Source: Xiashengella succiniciproducens
GTDB lineage: Bacteria; Bacteroidota; Bacteroidia; Bacteroidales; Marinilabiliaceae
Direction of reading: 5' to 3'
Assembly: GCF_023674465.1 (NCBI RefSeq)
Contig: NZ_CP098400.1
Coordinates: forward strand, 310,001 to 374,000
Length of the DNA: 64,000 nucleotides
Below, piece after piece: positions 1 through 9,299 of this stretch (positions are counted from its first letter, which is position 1; every line of letters begins with the position of its first letter). The translations under genes and the position numbers were made by a program. Under the pieces are notes generated by a model that was not told the origin of the DNA, ran no database searches, and saw only the letters and a program-made list of their open reading frames with translations.

Positions 1-771
1 GGGGTAAAGAAGATACGCAGGATAGGTCATCACAGTGAGTTTGACCAGATACGTGAATATATAAAGGGAGATGATATCCGTACTATCAACTGGAGAGCTA
101 CTGCCAGGGTTGCTAAAATGATGGTCAATCAGTTTCGGGATGAGCGCTCCCAACAGATTTTCTGCCTTATTAATATGGGGCGTAGTATGAAAATGCCCTT
201 TGACGGCTTGACCCTGCTCGACTATGCAATAAATACCTCTCTTGTGATGTCCAATATAGCAATATTGAGACATGACAAAACCGGTCTAGTTACCTTCGAT
301 GATAAGATTCGGTCAGCGCTGCCTGCACGAGCGGAGGGAAGGCATATGCAGTCAATCATGGAGGTGTTGTACAAGCAAACCACGAGCTTTAGCGAGAGCA
401 ATTATGAAGCACTTTATACATTTATAAGGAGCAGGGTACATCAACGCAGTCTTTTCATTCTTTTCACAAACTTTGAAAGTATTGAGTCAGCCAGGAGAGA
501 GATAGACTTGCTTACAGGCATCGCATCAAAGCACCTTTTGATGCTTGTATTTTTCGAAAACGAAGAGGTCTCCAAAGTGCTCACCAGTGAAACCACTGAT
601 GCTGAAGAAATATACAAACATGCGATAGCTGAGAAATTTATCTATGACAAGAAGCAGATTGTGAAAGAGCTTGAACGTAGGGGTATTTATGCACTGCTTA
701 CAAAGCCCGAAAAGCTGACTGTCGACACGATGAACAAATACCTTGAGTTTAAATCCCGTGGGCTATTGTAG
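1..771 (+). CDS. DUF58 family protein, 5' end outside window
   Basis: The reading frame is open from base 1 and already in the conserved core of DUF58, so the start lies upstream. The opening residues carry the family signature: a FDQIREY stretch, then GDDIRTINW with ATAR, then VNQFRDE. The C-terminal half resembles a von Willebrand A-like fold that has lost most of the metal-site pattern. DUF58 proteins in Bacteroidota usually sit beside a MoxR-type AAA+ ATPase and other vWA or TPR genes (Bat-type clusters). Such genes would be expected just upstream, but that lies outside the window. No enzymatic function is established for the family. The stop is at 769-771, and the patatin gene follows after about 43 bases on the same strand. 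Confidence 0.85.
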   Translation, partial: GVKKIRRIGHHSEFDQIREYIKGDDIRTINWRATARVAKMMVNQFRDERSQQIFCLINMGRSMKMPFDGLTLLDYAINTSLVMSNIAILRHDKTGLVTFDDKIRSALPARAEGRHMQSIMEVLYKQTTSFSESNYEALYTFIRSRVHQRSLFILFTNFESIESARREIDLLTGIASKHLLMLVFFENEEVSKVLTSETTDAEEIYKHAIAEKFIYDKKQIVKELERRGIYALLTKPEKLTVDTMNKYLEFKSRGLL

Positions 772-814
772 GTTAGGCATAAAATGCGTAACTTATTACT
801 GAATGTATTGTCCT

Positions 815-3082
815 ATGATAAAACGATCATTGGTCATATTGATTCTTGTGGTATTCCCACTCTTGCTTGTCAGTGCCGAGGAGCCCCGCAATGACAGGCC
901 AAAGGTTGGTTTGGTTCTTAGTGGTGGAGGAGCCAAGGGCCTTGCTCATATAGGGGCAATAAAGGTGCTGGAGGAAGTTGGTATCAGACCAGATTATATA
1001 ACGGGTACCAGTATGGGTAGCATTATTGGGGGATTGTATTCCATCGGGTATACTGCTACCGAATTGGATTCTATAGTAAGCACGGCAGACTGGGCGCATC
1101 TTCTGTCTGACCGTGTTCCTCTTTCTGATGTGATTCCTGAAGAGAAGACCGACTATCAGCGTTTCCAGGTGGAACTTGATATTACAGAAGATGGTTTTGC
1201 GGTACCAATGGGACTGATTGGCGGGCATGCAATATCGGAATTGTTTGCCAGGCTTTCAGCACGTGTGTCGGGAACCTACTATTTCAAAGACTATCCTATT
1301 CCGTTCAAATGTGTTGCTGCCGACCTGCTTAGCGGAGAGCAGGTCATATTTGACAGGGGTAGTTTTTCTACAGCACTTAGGTCCAGTATGTCTATTCCGT
1401 CAGTGTTTTCTCCTGTAGAACTGGATACTCTCTATCTGGTAGATGGTGGTGTACTAAATAACTTTCCTGTAGATCTTTGCAGGGAGATGGGTGCTGATAT
1501 TATTATCGGGGTAAATGTTGGAAATGCCGACAGGGTAAATAAGGCTGATCTGAATTCTCTGATAGGGGTGTTGACGACTTCTACAATGATAGCCAACAGC
1601 TCCAATAACCGTGCGCAGTTGCCTTATGTAGATGTTGTGATTATGCCTGATTTAACTGGTTATAATGTTGCCAGCTTCTTTAATGCTCCTCAGATTATTG
1701 AGCGGGGAGAGCTTGCTGCCAGGGAGGTGTACGGGCAGCTTGACTCACTTGCAAGATTTCTGGATCAGTTCGATAAACCTAAGCCATTGTCAATACCTTC
1801 TGATCCTGTTGAGTTTGTGATTTCACGTGTTGAGGTAGATGGCCTTGAAAAGGTGAGCAGACGCTTCTTTATTTCCGGCCTTGGTATAAATGCAGGTGAT
1901 ACTGTAGATTTTAGTTTGCTTTCACAAGGCGTAAACCGATTGATTGGAACCAGATATTTCGACTATGTTACCTATAACCTGGAGCCGGAAGGTGGAAAGT
2001 ATGTACTGAAGATGAATACCCAGGAGTCAGCACCCGCTAAGTTCAAGTTTTCAATTCATTATGATAACGAGTATAAGGCCGGAATACTCACAAACATAAC
2101 GCTTAGAAACCTTTTATGGATTGGAAACAGATTTAGTACTACGCTGGACATTGCGGAGAAACCAAGATTCAATGTAACTGCGATAAACTATTACGGAGAG
2201 AATCATCTAACTGCCTCAAAGCTGGTGTTTGACAGGGAGGTTAACAACTTTCCCGTTTACATGAATGACGGCCGGGTATATGGGACCCTTACACACCATT
2301 ATACTGACCTGGCTTTTGGCTTTATGTCCTCAATAGGCACATCATGGGAGATAGATGCCTATCTTGAGTATGAACGCAGTATGCTGACAGATCAGACCGG
2401 AATGTATGAGATATTTTCAAATGGTGTAGCCAGATTTGGTAATGAGTTTATATCTGCAAATTTTAGTTCAAAGCTAAATACCCTTGACCGCAGGTATTTC
2501 CCACGAAGAGGAACTGATATGATGATCGGCTATCGGTTCATTCTTGATAACCGGGCAGTTTATCATGGCAGTGAAAGTGGGCGAGAGCTGGTATCTGATG
2601 CGATAGAGCCTGTCAACAAGAACTTTTTCGAGTTGTCTGCCTATTATCAGAAATTCTTCAGGGTTAGCAAAAGATGGGTTATCTCCCCTAGGGTGCAGGC
2701 TAATTTTGCCGATATGCAACTGCCGCTTCCAGGACGGGTGTTTGTAGGAGGAGTGCCATTCCAGAGAAGGTCTAATGAGGTAAGTTTTGTAGGGCTTTCG
2801 TCAAGGGAGAAGTATGTACAGAACTTCGTAATGGCTCAGCTAAATCTTCGTTACAGGGTCACACGTTCTCTGAATATTACGGGTGTGGCCAATGGTTTGG
2901 TATCTTTTCTGGATGAGGGACCCGAACTGCCTGGCTATATCAGTTCCAAAGATGAAGAAGTTGTTGGAATGGGATTACTTGTCGAATACGACAGTGTAAT
3001 AGGCCCTATCCAGTTTGGTATCTCAAATGGTAATATTAACAAAGGTCTGAGATGGTATTTCGGACTGGGTTATCCCTTCTGA
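815..3082 (+). CDS. Outer-membrane patatin-like phospholipase with BamA-type barrel
   Basis: A secreted, two-part protein of 755 residues. An N-terminal signal peptide (residues about 1-22) is followed by a patatin domain with the oxyanion loop GGGAKG (37-42), the nucleophile elbow GTSMG (Ser66) and the catalytic DGG (Asp210), so the Ser-Asp dyad is intact. After about residue 330 comes a POTRA-like segment, then a beta-rich region ending in aromatic Phe, as in Omp85/BamA-type barrels. This layout matches the PlpD type (type Vd) known in Proteobacteria and common in Bacteroidota. The likely role is hydrolysis of phospholipid or other acyl esters at the cell surface, but the substrate cannot be read from the sequence. 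An upstream in-frame ATG at 803 exists; 815 was chosen because it gives a clean MIKRS signal peptide. The last 13 bases overlap the end of convergent ispD. Confidence 0.9.
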   Translation: MIKRSLVILILVVFPLLLVSAEEPRNDRPKVGLVLSGGGAKGLAHIGAIKVLEEVGIRPDYITGTSMGSIIGGLYSIGYTATELDSIVSTADWAHLLSDRVPLSDVIPEEKTDYQRFQVELDITEDGFAVPMGLIGGHAISELFARLSARVSGTYYFKDYPIPFKCVAADLLSGEQVIFDRGSFSTALRSSMSIPSVFSPVELDTLYLVDGGVLNNFPVDLCREMGADIIIGVNVGNADRVNKADLNSLIGVLTTSTMIANSSNNRAQLPYVDVVIMPDLTGYNVASFFNAPQIIERGELAAREVYGQLDSLARFLDQFDKPKPLSIPSDPVEFVISRVEVDGLEKVSRRFFISGLGINAGDTVDFSLLSQGVNRLIGTRYFDYVTYNLEPEGGKYVLKMNTQESAPAKFKFSIHYDNEYKAGILTNITLRNLLWIGNRFSTTLDIAEKPRFNVTAINYYGENHLTASKLVFDREVNNFPVYMNDGRVYGTLTHHYTDLAFGFMSSIGTSWEIDAYLEYERSMLTDQTGMYEIFSNGVARFGNEFISANFSSKLNTLDRRYFPRRGTDMMIGYRFILDNRAVYHGSESGRELVSDAIEPVNKNFFELSAYYQKFFRVSKRWVISPRVQANFADMQLPLPGRVFVGGVPFQRRSNEVSFVGLSSREKYVQNFVMAQLNLRYRVTRSLNITGVANGLVSFLDEGPELPGYISSKDEEVVGMGLLVEYDSVIGPIQFGISNGNINKGLRWYFGLGYPF

Positions 3083-3756
3083 TCACAGTCTCCGGAAACT
3101 ATAACATGAGCCACCATCATATCAAAGGGGCTCGTGATTTTGATATTCTCCTGGTTTCCTTCGACCAGGGTGATAGCATGTCCGGCTGCTTCCACGACTG
3201 AAGCATCGTCAGTGAATGATTCACGGTAACCGTTACTGTAGGCCTTCTTTAGCAGGTCTGTCCTGAATACCTGAGGAGTCTGAACCAGTCTGAATCTGTC
3301 TCTGTTTCGTGCATGTGAACCCTTATCATCAGCTTCCCTGATAGAGTCGGCAGGAAATATTACTGGTATGGCAGCTCCATCTTGCTTTGCAGCATTGAAA
3401 CAGCGATCAATTACTTCAGGAGTTACAAAGGGACGTACACCGTCGTGAACACCGGTAACGCCCGAATCATCAGTTATAGCTCCCAGAGCATTCAATACCG
3501 AATGGAATCTCGTTTGCCCTCCGTTTACAACAATATGGGGTATGTCAAAGCCCTGCTCCGAACACAGTTTTGTCCAGTATTCCTGATGGTCGGATGGCAG
3601 GGCCAATATTATCTTTAGCTCCGGATTGTGGTGATAAAATTTCTCTAATGTGTGCATCAGAATGGCCTTATCATTGAGCAGAAGGAATTGCTTGGGAATG
3701 GGTTCTCCCATTCTCAGGCCTTTCCCTCCGGCAACAATAATAATGTAATCAGCCAT
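3070..3756 (-). CDS. ispD: 2-C-methyl-D-erythritol 4-phosphate cytidylyltransferase
   Basis: IspD transfers CMP from CTP to methylerythritol phosphate, the third step of the MEP isoprenoid pathway; dxs, the first step, is at 57847. The N-terminus has the nucleotidyltransferase loop VAGGKGLRMG followed by PKQF, and the middle has VTGVHDGVRPFV, which includes the conserved Asp that helps bind metal. At about 228 residues it has the usual length. An in-frame GTG at 3762 would add two residues; the ATG at 3756 gives the normal MADYIII start. It begins 8 bases after the stop of the upstream acyl-CoA synthetase, so the two are probably co-transcribed. Confidence 0.93.
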   Translation of the reverse strand: MADYIIIVAGGKGLRMGEPIPKQFLLLNDKAILMHTLEKFYHHNPELKIILALPSDHQEYWTKLCSEQGFDIPHIVVNGGQTRFHSVLNALGAITDDSGVTGVHDGVRPFVTPEVIDRCFNAAKQDGAAIPVIFPADSIREADDKGSHARNRDRFRLVQTPQVFRTDLLKKAYSNGYRESFTDDASVVEAAGHAITLVEGNQENIKITSPFDMMVAHVIVSGDCDQKG

Positions 3757-3764
3757 CTTCACTG

Positions 3765-5414
3765 TTACTTTTGGTATTTGAAACGTTTGATACTCTTTTT
3801 GGGAGTCTTTTCAAATTCCTCAGGGAAAAGTATGATTCTGTGGATAGCCATATAGGCAGGCAGTGCTGCATTGACTTCCTTCCTCATCTTCTGAAGTATT
3901 TCTTCAATCTCTTCTGAGTTCTTGTTAGTAAAGTCAGTCAGCTCATAGTTGGGATAGACAAGAGCTTCAATTTTGCCATCGTTATCGCGAACCAGGCATT
4001 CCTGAACCAGCTCATGGTTGTTGAGCACTGCTTCGATTTCTTCAGGATAAATATTTTGTCCGGATGGACCAAGGATCATATTCTTGCTCCTGCCCTTGAT
4101 ATAGATGAAGTTGTCTTTGTCAATAATTCCAAGGTCACCGGTATGAAGCCATCCGTCCTCTGTGAAGACTTCTGCAGTTGCCTTTTCGTTCTTGTAATAA
4201 CCTAGAAGTGTATTGTCCCCCCTGACCTGGATTTCACCTACAACATTGTATGGGTCTTCGCTATCAATACGTACCTCCATGCGGGTAACGATACGTCCTG
4301 CTGATGTGGCACGGGTTTCACCCGATGGAGCATAACTGATAAGAGGCCCGCATTCAGTCATTCCGTAGCCGACAGTAATAGGGAATTCGATCTTTTTTAG
4401 GAAGTCTTCAACATCCTTATTAAGCGCAGCTCCTCCGATGATCATTTCCTGGAATTCTCCTCCGAAGGTATCATATAGAGCCTTGCGAATCTTGTTGTAT
4501 ACGAGCTTGTTGGCAATCGGGGTCTTAAGTACAAACTTCAGACCTGGTCTTTCAAGTTGCGGAGCTATTCTGGTCTTGAATATTTTCTCAAGTATCAGTG
4601 GTACTGAAAGTATCAGTTTTGGCTTAACAGTCCTGAATGCCTCTGTTATTATCTGAGGAGAAGGTGTACGGCTCAGGAAGGTAATATGACATCCTTCTGT
4701 CATTGGCCAGAGGAATTCAAACAAACAGCCGTAGGCATGTGCCAGAGGCAGGAAAGAAACAATTCTGTCGCCAGGATGGATGTCGAAGTTATCGTGGGCA
4801 AACAAAACATTTGACCAAATACTCCTGTGTGGCAGAAGTACTCCCTTTGAGAAGCCCGAGGTTCCTGAGGTATAGGAGAGGACCATTACTTCTTCTGCAC
4901 CAACCTGAGCATACTTGATTCTCTTTACGTCAAACGGTTTGTTATCTTTATCAACTTCAGCAGCAGCTTTTTCAACGGCCTTTTTGAGCTTGTCATTGTG
5001 ATCTACAAGTGGTTGAAAGTTTTGAACTGACAACACTCCCTTGATACTTCCTATTTGAGTATCATCTATCTTGTCAAACATCAGGTTGGTTGCAATAAGC
5101 AACTTAGACTCCGAGTGATTGATAATGTGATGAATGTCGTTGCTATGGAAATCCGGAAGTATTGGTACAACCACTGCACCGTAGGTAACTATAGAAAGGA
5201 AACTTGTTGCCCAGTTTGCAAAGTTGCGGCCTATCAATGCGATCTTGTCACCTTTCTTGATTCCAAGTTCATCAAAAATGATATGCAGGCGGTGAATTTC
5301 CTTACCAACTTCTCTGTAAGTCATGCTCACTCCCTGATAATCAGTGAAGGCCAACAAATCTTCATACTTTTCGATGGCGTTTTGCACCATCGATATATAC
5401 CCATTTGCTATCAT
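3765..5414 (-). CDS. AMP-dependent long-chain acyl-CoA synthetase
   Basis: An adenylate-forming enzyme of 549 residues that activates a carboxylic acid, probably a long-chain fatty acid, with ATP and CoA. The signatures of the ANL superfamily are present in order: the P-loop SYTSGTSGFSKG, GYGMTECGPL, GWLHTGDLG, and KGRSKNMI with QNIYPEEIE near the C-terminus. The C-terminal catalytic lysine region (TPKKSIKRFK) is intact. Bacteroidota carry several paralogues of this type, so the true substrate is uncertain. It is upstream of ispD on the same strand with a gap of 8 bases. The start at 5414 is the first ATG; an ATG eight codons later is also possible. Confidence 0.88.
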   Translation of the reverse strand: MIANGYISMVQNAIEKYEDLLAFTDYQGVSMTYREVGKEIHRLHIIFDELGIKKGDKIALIGRNFANWATSFLSIVTYGAVVVPILPDFHSNDIHHIINHSESKLLIATNLMFDKIDDTQIGSIKGVLSVQNFQPLVDHNDKLKKAVEKAAAEVDKDNKPFDVKRIKYAQVGAEEVMVLSYTSGTSGFSKGVLLPHRSIWSNVLFAHDNFDIHPGDRIVSFLPLAHAYGCLFEFLWPMTEGCHITFLSRTPSPQIITEAFRTVKPKLILSVPLILEKIFKTRIAPQLERPGLKFVLKTPIANKLVYNKIRKALYDTFGGEFQEMIIGGAALNKDVEDFLKKIEFPITVGYGMTECGPLISYAPSGETRATSAGRIVTRMEVRIDSEDPYNVVGEIQVRGDNTLLGYYKNEKATAEVFTEDGWLHTGDLGIIDKDNFIYIKGRSKNMILGPSGQNIYPEEIEAVLNNHELVQECLVRDNDGKIEALVYPNYELTDFTNKNSEEIEEILQKMRKEVNAALPAYMAIHRIILFPEEFEKTPKKSIKRFKYQK

Positions 5415-5552
5415 AGTTTAAGATTATAGATCCTCAACCGGCGAATATAGTTAAAAATAAACAAATGCAACCTTGCTTGCGTCAAGGGCAGGATTAGGTA
5501 GGTCGGGTTAGTCCCCGATTTAGAAATAGTCTTGTGTTTATATATAACGCTC

Positions 5553-5567
5553 TGCTATAATAGCAGT
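5553..5567 (-). terminator. Weak hairpin after the Crp/Fnr gene
   Basis: A CTGCTA/TAGCAG stem with a 3-base loop starts two bases after the regulator's stop codon. The tail is AT-rich rather than a clean run of T, so it is at best a weak terminator. Confidence 0.3.
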
Positions 5568-5569
5568 TA

Positions 5570-6277
5570 TCATACATAAACATTTCCAACCTTGATAAGT
5601 TTAGGGATGTTGAGTAATTTAATCCTTCTGCCGTTGATCTCAATCATGTTATCAGCCCTAAACTCAGATAGAAGTCTAATCACAGACTCTGTAGCTGTAC
5701 CGACAATATTCGCCAAATCTTCTCTGGTTAGCGAGATCTGTAGATAATTATCCTCGTCCAGCTCAAAGGTGTCCATAAGCAGTAAAAGCACTTCAGCGAG
5801 GCGTTCACGGACGGTCTTCTGTGCTATATCGGTAAGAAACTTGTTGGATTCTCCTAATTCACGGCATGTGAGTTTCATCAAATCCATGGCAAACTCAGGA
5901 TTCCCCTTTATCAGGCCTGTAAGAGTCTCTCCGGGGATATAGCATAGTGCTGAATCCTGGATAACTTCAGCAGTTGTACAGGCAAGTTCATCGCTTATAA
6001 CTGAACGAAACCCAATAAGGTCTCCATGTCTTGCAAAGCGGATGATTTGTTCCTTCCCGTCAAATCCGGTCTTATAAATCTTCAGTACACCGGTATTAAT
6101 TATATAGCTACCGTTGATACGGCTACCTTCGTTGTAAATCACTGAACCTTTCTTGAAAAGATTGCAGGTCATTGTTTGTGCAACATTTGCCAATTCCTCG
6201 TCCGAAAGTCCCCTAAATATATCGTGTTGGCGCAAAGCACCAGGCTCTATATCGATCCTACGCCCCTCTTTCTTCAT
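5570..6277 (-). CDS. Crp/Fnr family transcriptional regulator
   Basis: Has an N-terminal cyclic-nucleotide-type beta-roll (residues about 20-130) and a C-terminal Crp-type winged helix (about 155-225; the TREDLANIVGTATESV stretch is the helix-turn-helix with its recognition helix). No N-terminal cysteine cluster of the FNR type is seen, so an iron-sulphur oxygen sensor is unlikely; the ligand is unknown. The frame extends to 6328, but a TAnnTTTG promoter element lies inside that extension (6317-6324), so the ATG at 6277 (MKKEG) was chosen. It is divergent from the OsmC gene about 100 bases away, making OsmC a candidate target. Confidence 0.87.
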   Translation of the reverse strand: MKKEGRRIDIEPGALRQHDIFRGLSDEELANVAQTMTCNLFKKGSVIYNEGSRINGSYIINTGVLKIYKTGFDGKEQIIRFARHGDLIGFRSVISDELACTTAEVIQDSALCYIPGETLTGLIKGNPEFAMDLMKLTCRELGESNKFLTDIAQKTVRERLAEVLLLLMDTFELDEDNYLQISLTREDLANIVGTATESVIRLLSEFRADNMIEINGRRIKLLNIPKLIKVGNVYV

Positions 6278-6316
6278 AATTTCAGTCTCAGTAGTGGAGT
6301 GTTTCAAATATCGGCG

Positions 6317-6324
6317 CAAATATA
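6317..6324 (-). promoter_or_regulatory. Candidate -7 box (TATATTTG) for the Crp/Fnr gene
   Basis: A TAnnTTTG match on the minus strand, 40 bases before the chosen ATG at 6277. No TTTG is seen at the -33 position, so only half of the Bacteroidota promoter is supported. Its position argues against the longer start at 6328. Confidence 0.45.
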
Positions 6325-6377
6325 TCAAATAAAGATTAATTTAGCACTCAGTTACTAATAATCAATACATACCGTAT

Positions 6378-6794
6378 ATGAAAAGTGAAGTGTCGATAAG
6401 ATGGACAGGCAATATGGCATTTGAGTCAGAAGTAAATGGCCATAAGCTTGTGCTTGATGCCGCAAAGGAATTTGGCGGTGAGGATCTCGGTTACAGGCCA
6501 AAGCCTCTTGTGATGGCTGCCCTTGCCGGATGTACAGGCATGGATGTGGTGTCTATTCTCAAGAAGATGAGAGTTGAATATGATGGACTTGAAATAAAGG
6601 TCGAAGGCGATGTTGCTGATGAGCATCCCAAAACCTACACCGCACTGAAGCTTATCTACGAGTTTAAGGGTAAAGATCTGCCAATGGAAAAGCTGGAAAA
6701 GGCTGTAGCCCTTTCGGAGGAGACTTATTGCGGGGTTTGGGCCATGTACAAAAAAGCGGTACCTGTCACTTACGAGATTAGGGTGGTCGAATAA
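6378..6794 (+). CDS. OsmC/Ohr family peroxiredoxin-like protein
   Basis: A protein of 138 residues with the OsmC fold. The two reactive cysteines of the family are present, Cys52 in AGCTGMD and Cys118 in TYCGV. Family members reduce organic hydroperoxides in the cytoplasm; this sequence is of the YhfA-like or general OsmC branch rather than clearly Ohr, so the physiological substrate is uncertain. It is divergent from the Crp/Fnr regulator and 21 bases upstream of the hybrid kinase on the same strand, so it may share a transcript with the kinase. Confidence 0.88.
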   Translation: MKSEVSIRWTGNMAFESEVNGHKLVLDAAKEFGGEDLGYRPKPLVMAALAGCTGMDVVSILKKMRVEYDGLEIKVEGDVADEHPKTYTALKLIYEFKGKDLPMEKLEKAVALSEETYCGVWAMYKKAVPVTYEIRVVE

Positions 6795-6815
6795 TGAGTC
6801 TCCACAGCCTGACTA

Positions 6816-9296
6816 ATGAGGAAAAAATTATCATTTGCTCTCGGAAAGAAGGTCTTGCTTACCACTCTGGTCGGGGTACTTGCCGTCATAGCTCTTAATT
6901 ACTATGCAGGTATGGCTTTTGACCGGATTACAGGTAATGTGGATCGTCTGTCCCGTCCTAATGAGCGCCTTACTCAGGTTAATATCCTGTTCAGGCGGGT
7001 CTCAAGGCTCAACAACCTCCAGCAGAAGGAGGCTGCTGAGGGGAGGCGTACCCCCTCGAGAGAGTATCTCAGAGAGGAAACTTCTGTCAGGGAGAGCATT
7101 GATACACTCAAACTTTTGTTTTTAGGTGATAGCATACAGGAGGCTCGCCTTATTAGTATTGAGGAGTTGCTAAGGCGGAGCAGGGCTGTGTTTAGGGAAT
7201 ATATGAGCTTGCAATACCAGCAAAGCCGGAACCAGGATCTGAAATCGTTATTGTCGGGTACCAAAGATGATATCCGAAGAGCTGACTCACTTATTAATAC
7301 CATAGTACAGACACATAAGACCACCACTACTACTACGGTCTCGATTGATACCATTCAGCCCCAGCGCACCAGTTTTATTAAGCGTCTGTTTGGCGGCAGT
7401 CCTGAAAAGGAGAGCAGTACCGTGATGAAAGATGAGACCAAGGTGGAACAAGCTGTGGAGGTTAAGATTGATACACTGGGTCTGTATTTGGCTGACAGGG
7501 TCTTTGCCGAGATAGGCAACTCACTTGACAGCGTTCAGGCTGCACGTATCCAGGAGGCCACAATACTGCAGACTCACCAGTTCCGGCTGATGAATGTCAA
7601 TAATAACCTGATTCGTCAGCTTATTTCTGTCATAAACGATCTGGAGCAGGAGGAAATCTCTCGCCTGCATAGTGAGACGCAGTCTGCATTCAAGACGGCA
7701 TCCGACACCCTTACTGCACTCATTGTTATTTCTCTGATATTCTTAGTAGTCAGCGTGTTGCTGGTGCTTGTTATCATGTCGGACATAACAAAAAGCAACA
7801 GGTACAGGAAGCAATTGGAGGCAGCCCATGAAGCCGCCCGCAGGGAGGCTATCAATAAGCAGAAGTTCCTTTCAAATATGAGTCATGAGATTAGAACTCC
7901 GCTGCAGGCTATATATGGATATGCAGAACAGGCAAAACTGGGTGGTAGGGATCATGTGGATCTTGAGGCTGTTTATCATCCGGCATCCCACCTGTTAAGG
8001 GTTGTTGATGAGGTGCTCGATTATGCGAAGGTTACCTCTGGGGCATTGACTTTTGCCAGCGAGCCGTTCAAGGTAACTGAGGAGCTTGAAAAGGTACGTG
8101 GCAGCCTTCGTTCTCTTGCTGAAAAGAAAAATATCGAGCTGCAATGTGACCTTGCAGACGGAGCTGATGTAGTCCTGCTTGGCGATGCATTCAGGCTGCG
8201 CCAGGTTGTTTTCAACCTGGCAGGGAATGCTATTAAATTTACCGAAAAGGGGTATGTGAGAATTAGTGCAGAGGTTAGCGAACTGGATGAAGCCTTTTTG
8301 CTTAAGCTATCGGTTGATGATACAGGTATTGGTATAGCACCAGAGCAGTTGTCTCACCTGTTTTTAGAGTTTTCACAGGCCATTCCTGAGGTATCATCAC
8401 AGTATGGAGGAACAGGTCTTGGACTTAGTATTGTCAAGGCTATAGTTGAGCAGCAGGGAGGGCATATTGAGGTAGATAGTAAACCGGGAGAAGGCAGTAC
8501 TTTTACCGTATTTATTCCATACCAGGGGTATATTGAGGCGTCTGACGGGGCTGTGCAAAATACTGTTGTTTCAGTTGGGCAACACACAGTCTGGATGGCT
8601 GATGATGACCCTCTGATACAGAAGCTGGCCTCTGCAATTTTTGAAAAGCATGGCATTGAACATAGGACATTCAACAATGGTAGTGAACTGCTCAAGGCCT
8701 TTGACGGGAGCAAGCCCGATCTTATTTTTCTGGATATGCGAATGCCGGAGATGAGTGGTCTTGAGGTACATAACAGGATCCGTGACCGCGTGGGACATAG
8801 TGTAAAGGTTTACGCACTTACAGCGCAGGTGCTGCCTCATGAGAAAGAAGAGATGGAGGAGAGGGGTTTCGATGGTATTATTGGCAAGCCTTTCAGAGAG
8901 GCAGATCTGATAGCTGTTATGGCTGACGTGGAGCTTCCCTATAAGGAGTTAAATACCAGTTCCATAGAAAAGATGGCCGGAGATGACAGGGAGCTGATAC
9001 TAAGTATCCTTGAGTCGGTCAGAGATGAGAGTCTGAAAGATATTGAGCTTATTCGTAAGGCTTATGAAAGTCGGTCGGCTGATGATTTCATGCTGGTGGT
9101 TCACCGCCTGGCAGGCCGCGCTGGTCAGTGTGGTGCATCAGATTTCTCAGCCCTTCTTAGAGGTGTGGAATTACAAATAGGAGAAAAGGGAGAATATCCC
9201 AGTGATAAGGAATTTTCCAGGTTGATAAATGATGGTAGAGGATTTATCTCATCGCTTGAGCACAGGATCGGAGACTTTACCAGTAAGCAGGAATAA
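6816..9296 (+). CDS. Hybrid sensor histidine kinase with receiver and HPt domains
   Basis: An inner-membrane kinase of 826 residues carrying a whole phosphorelay. TM1 is at about 12-32. A long, mostly helical extracytoplasmic region (about 33-298) contains a Thr-rich insert near 169-176. TM2 is at about 300-322. Then come HisKA with SNMSHEIRTPLQ (His357), HATPase_c with an N box around NAGNAIKFTE-like residues 469-477 and G boxes DTGIGI and GGTGLGLS, a receiver domain (LDMRMPEMSG, phospho-acceptor Asp640) and a C-terminal HPt domain (HRLAGRAG, His763). The sensor domain matches no family I can name. The gene ends 3 bases from the end of the convergent sigma-54 response regulator. An HPt-terminated kinase needs a separate final receiver, and that regulator is the obvious candidate. 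Confidence 0.92.
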   Translation: MRKKLSFALGKKVLLTTLVGVLAVIALNYYAGMAFDRITGNVDRLSRPNERLTQVNILFRRVSRLNNLQQKEAAEGRRTPSREYLREETSVRESIDTLKLLFLGDSIQEARLISIEELLRRSRAVFREYMSLQYQQSRNQDLKSLLSGTKDDIRRADSLINTIVQTHKTTTTTTVSIDTIQPQRTSFIKRLFGGSPEKESSTVMKDETKVEQAVEVKIDTLGLYLADRVFAEIGNSLDSVQAARIQEATILQTHQFRLMNVNNNLIRQLISVINDLEQEEISRLHSETQSAFKTASDTLTALIVISLIFLVVSVLLVLVIMSDITKSNRYRKQLEAAHEAARREAINKQKFLSNMSHEIRTPLQAIYGYAEQAKLGGRDHVDLEAVYHPASHLLRVVDEVLDYAKVTSGALTFASEPFKVTEELEKVRGSLRSLAEKKNIELQCDLADGADVVLLGDAFRLRQVVFNLAGNAIKFTEKGYVRISAEVSELDEAFLLKLSVDDTGIGIAPEQLSHLFLEFSQAIPEVSSQYGGTGLGLSIVKAIVEQQGGHIEVDSKPGEGSTFTVFIPYQGYIEASDGAVQNTVVSVGQHTVWMADDDPLIQKLASAIFEKHGIEHRTFNNGSELLKAFDGSKPDLIFLDMRMPEMSGLEVHNRIRDRVGHSVKVYALTAQVLPHEKEEMEERGFDGIIGKPFREADLIAVMADVELPYKELNTSSIEKMAGDDRELILSILESVRDESLKDIELIRKAYESRSADDFMLVVHRLAGRAGQCGASDFSALLRGVELQIGEKGEYPSDKEFSRLINDGRGFISSLEHRIGDFTSKQE

Positions 9297-9299
9297 GCA

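Noticed and set aside
5507-5522. TCGGG/CCCGA inverted repeat between the Crp/Fnr and acyl-CoA synthetase genes
   Set aside because: Only five pairs, no T-run and no clear regulatory position.
7321-7345. ACC/ACT-rich run in the hybrid kinase gene as a microsatellite or frameshift site
   Set aside because: It is in frame, encodes a short Thr run in the sensor domain, and the reading frame is intact on both sides.
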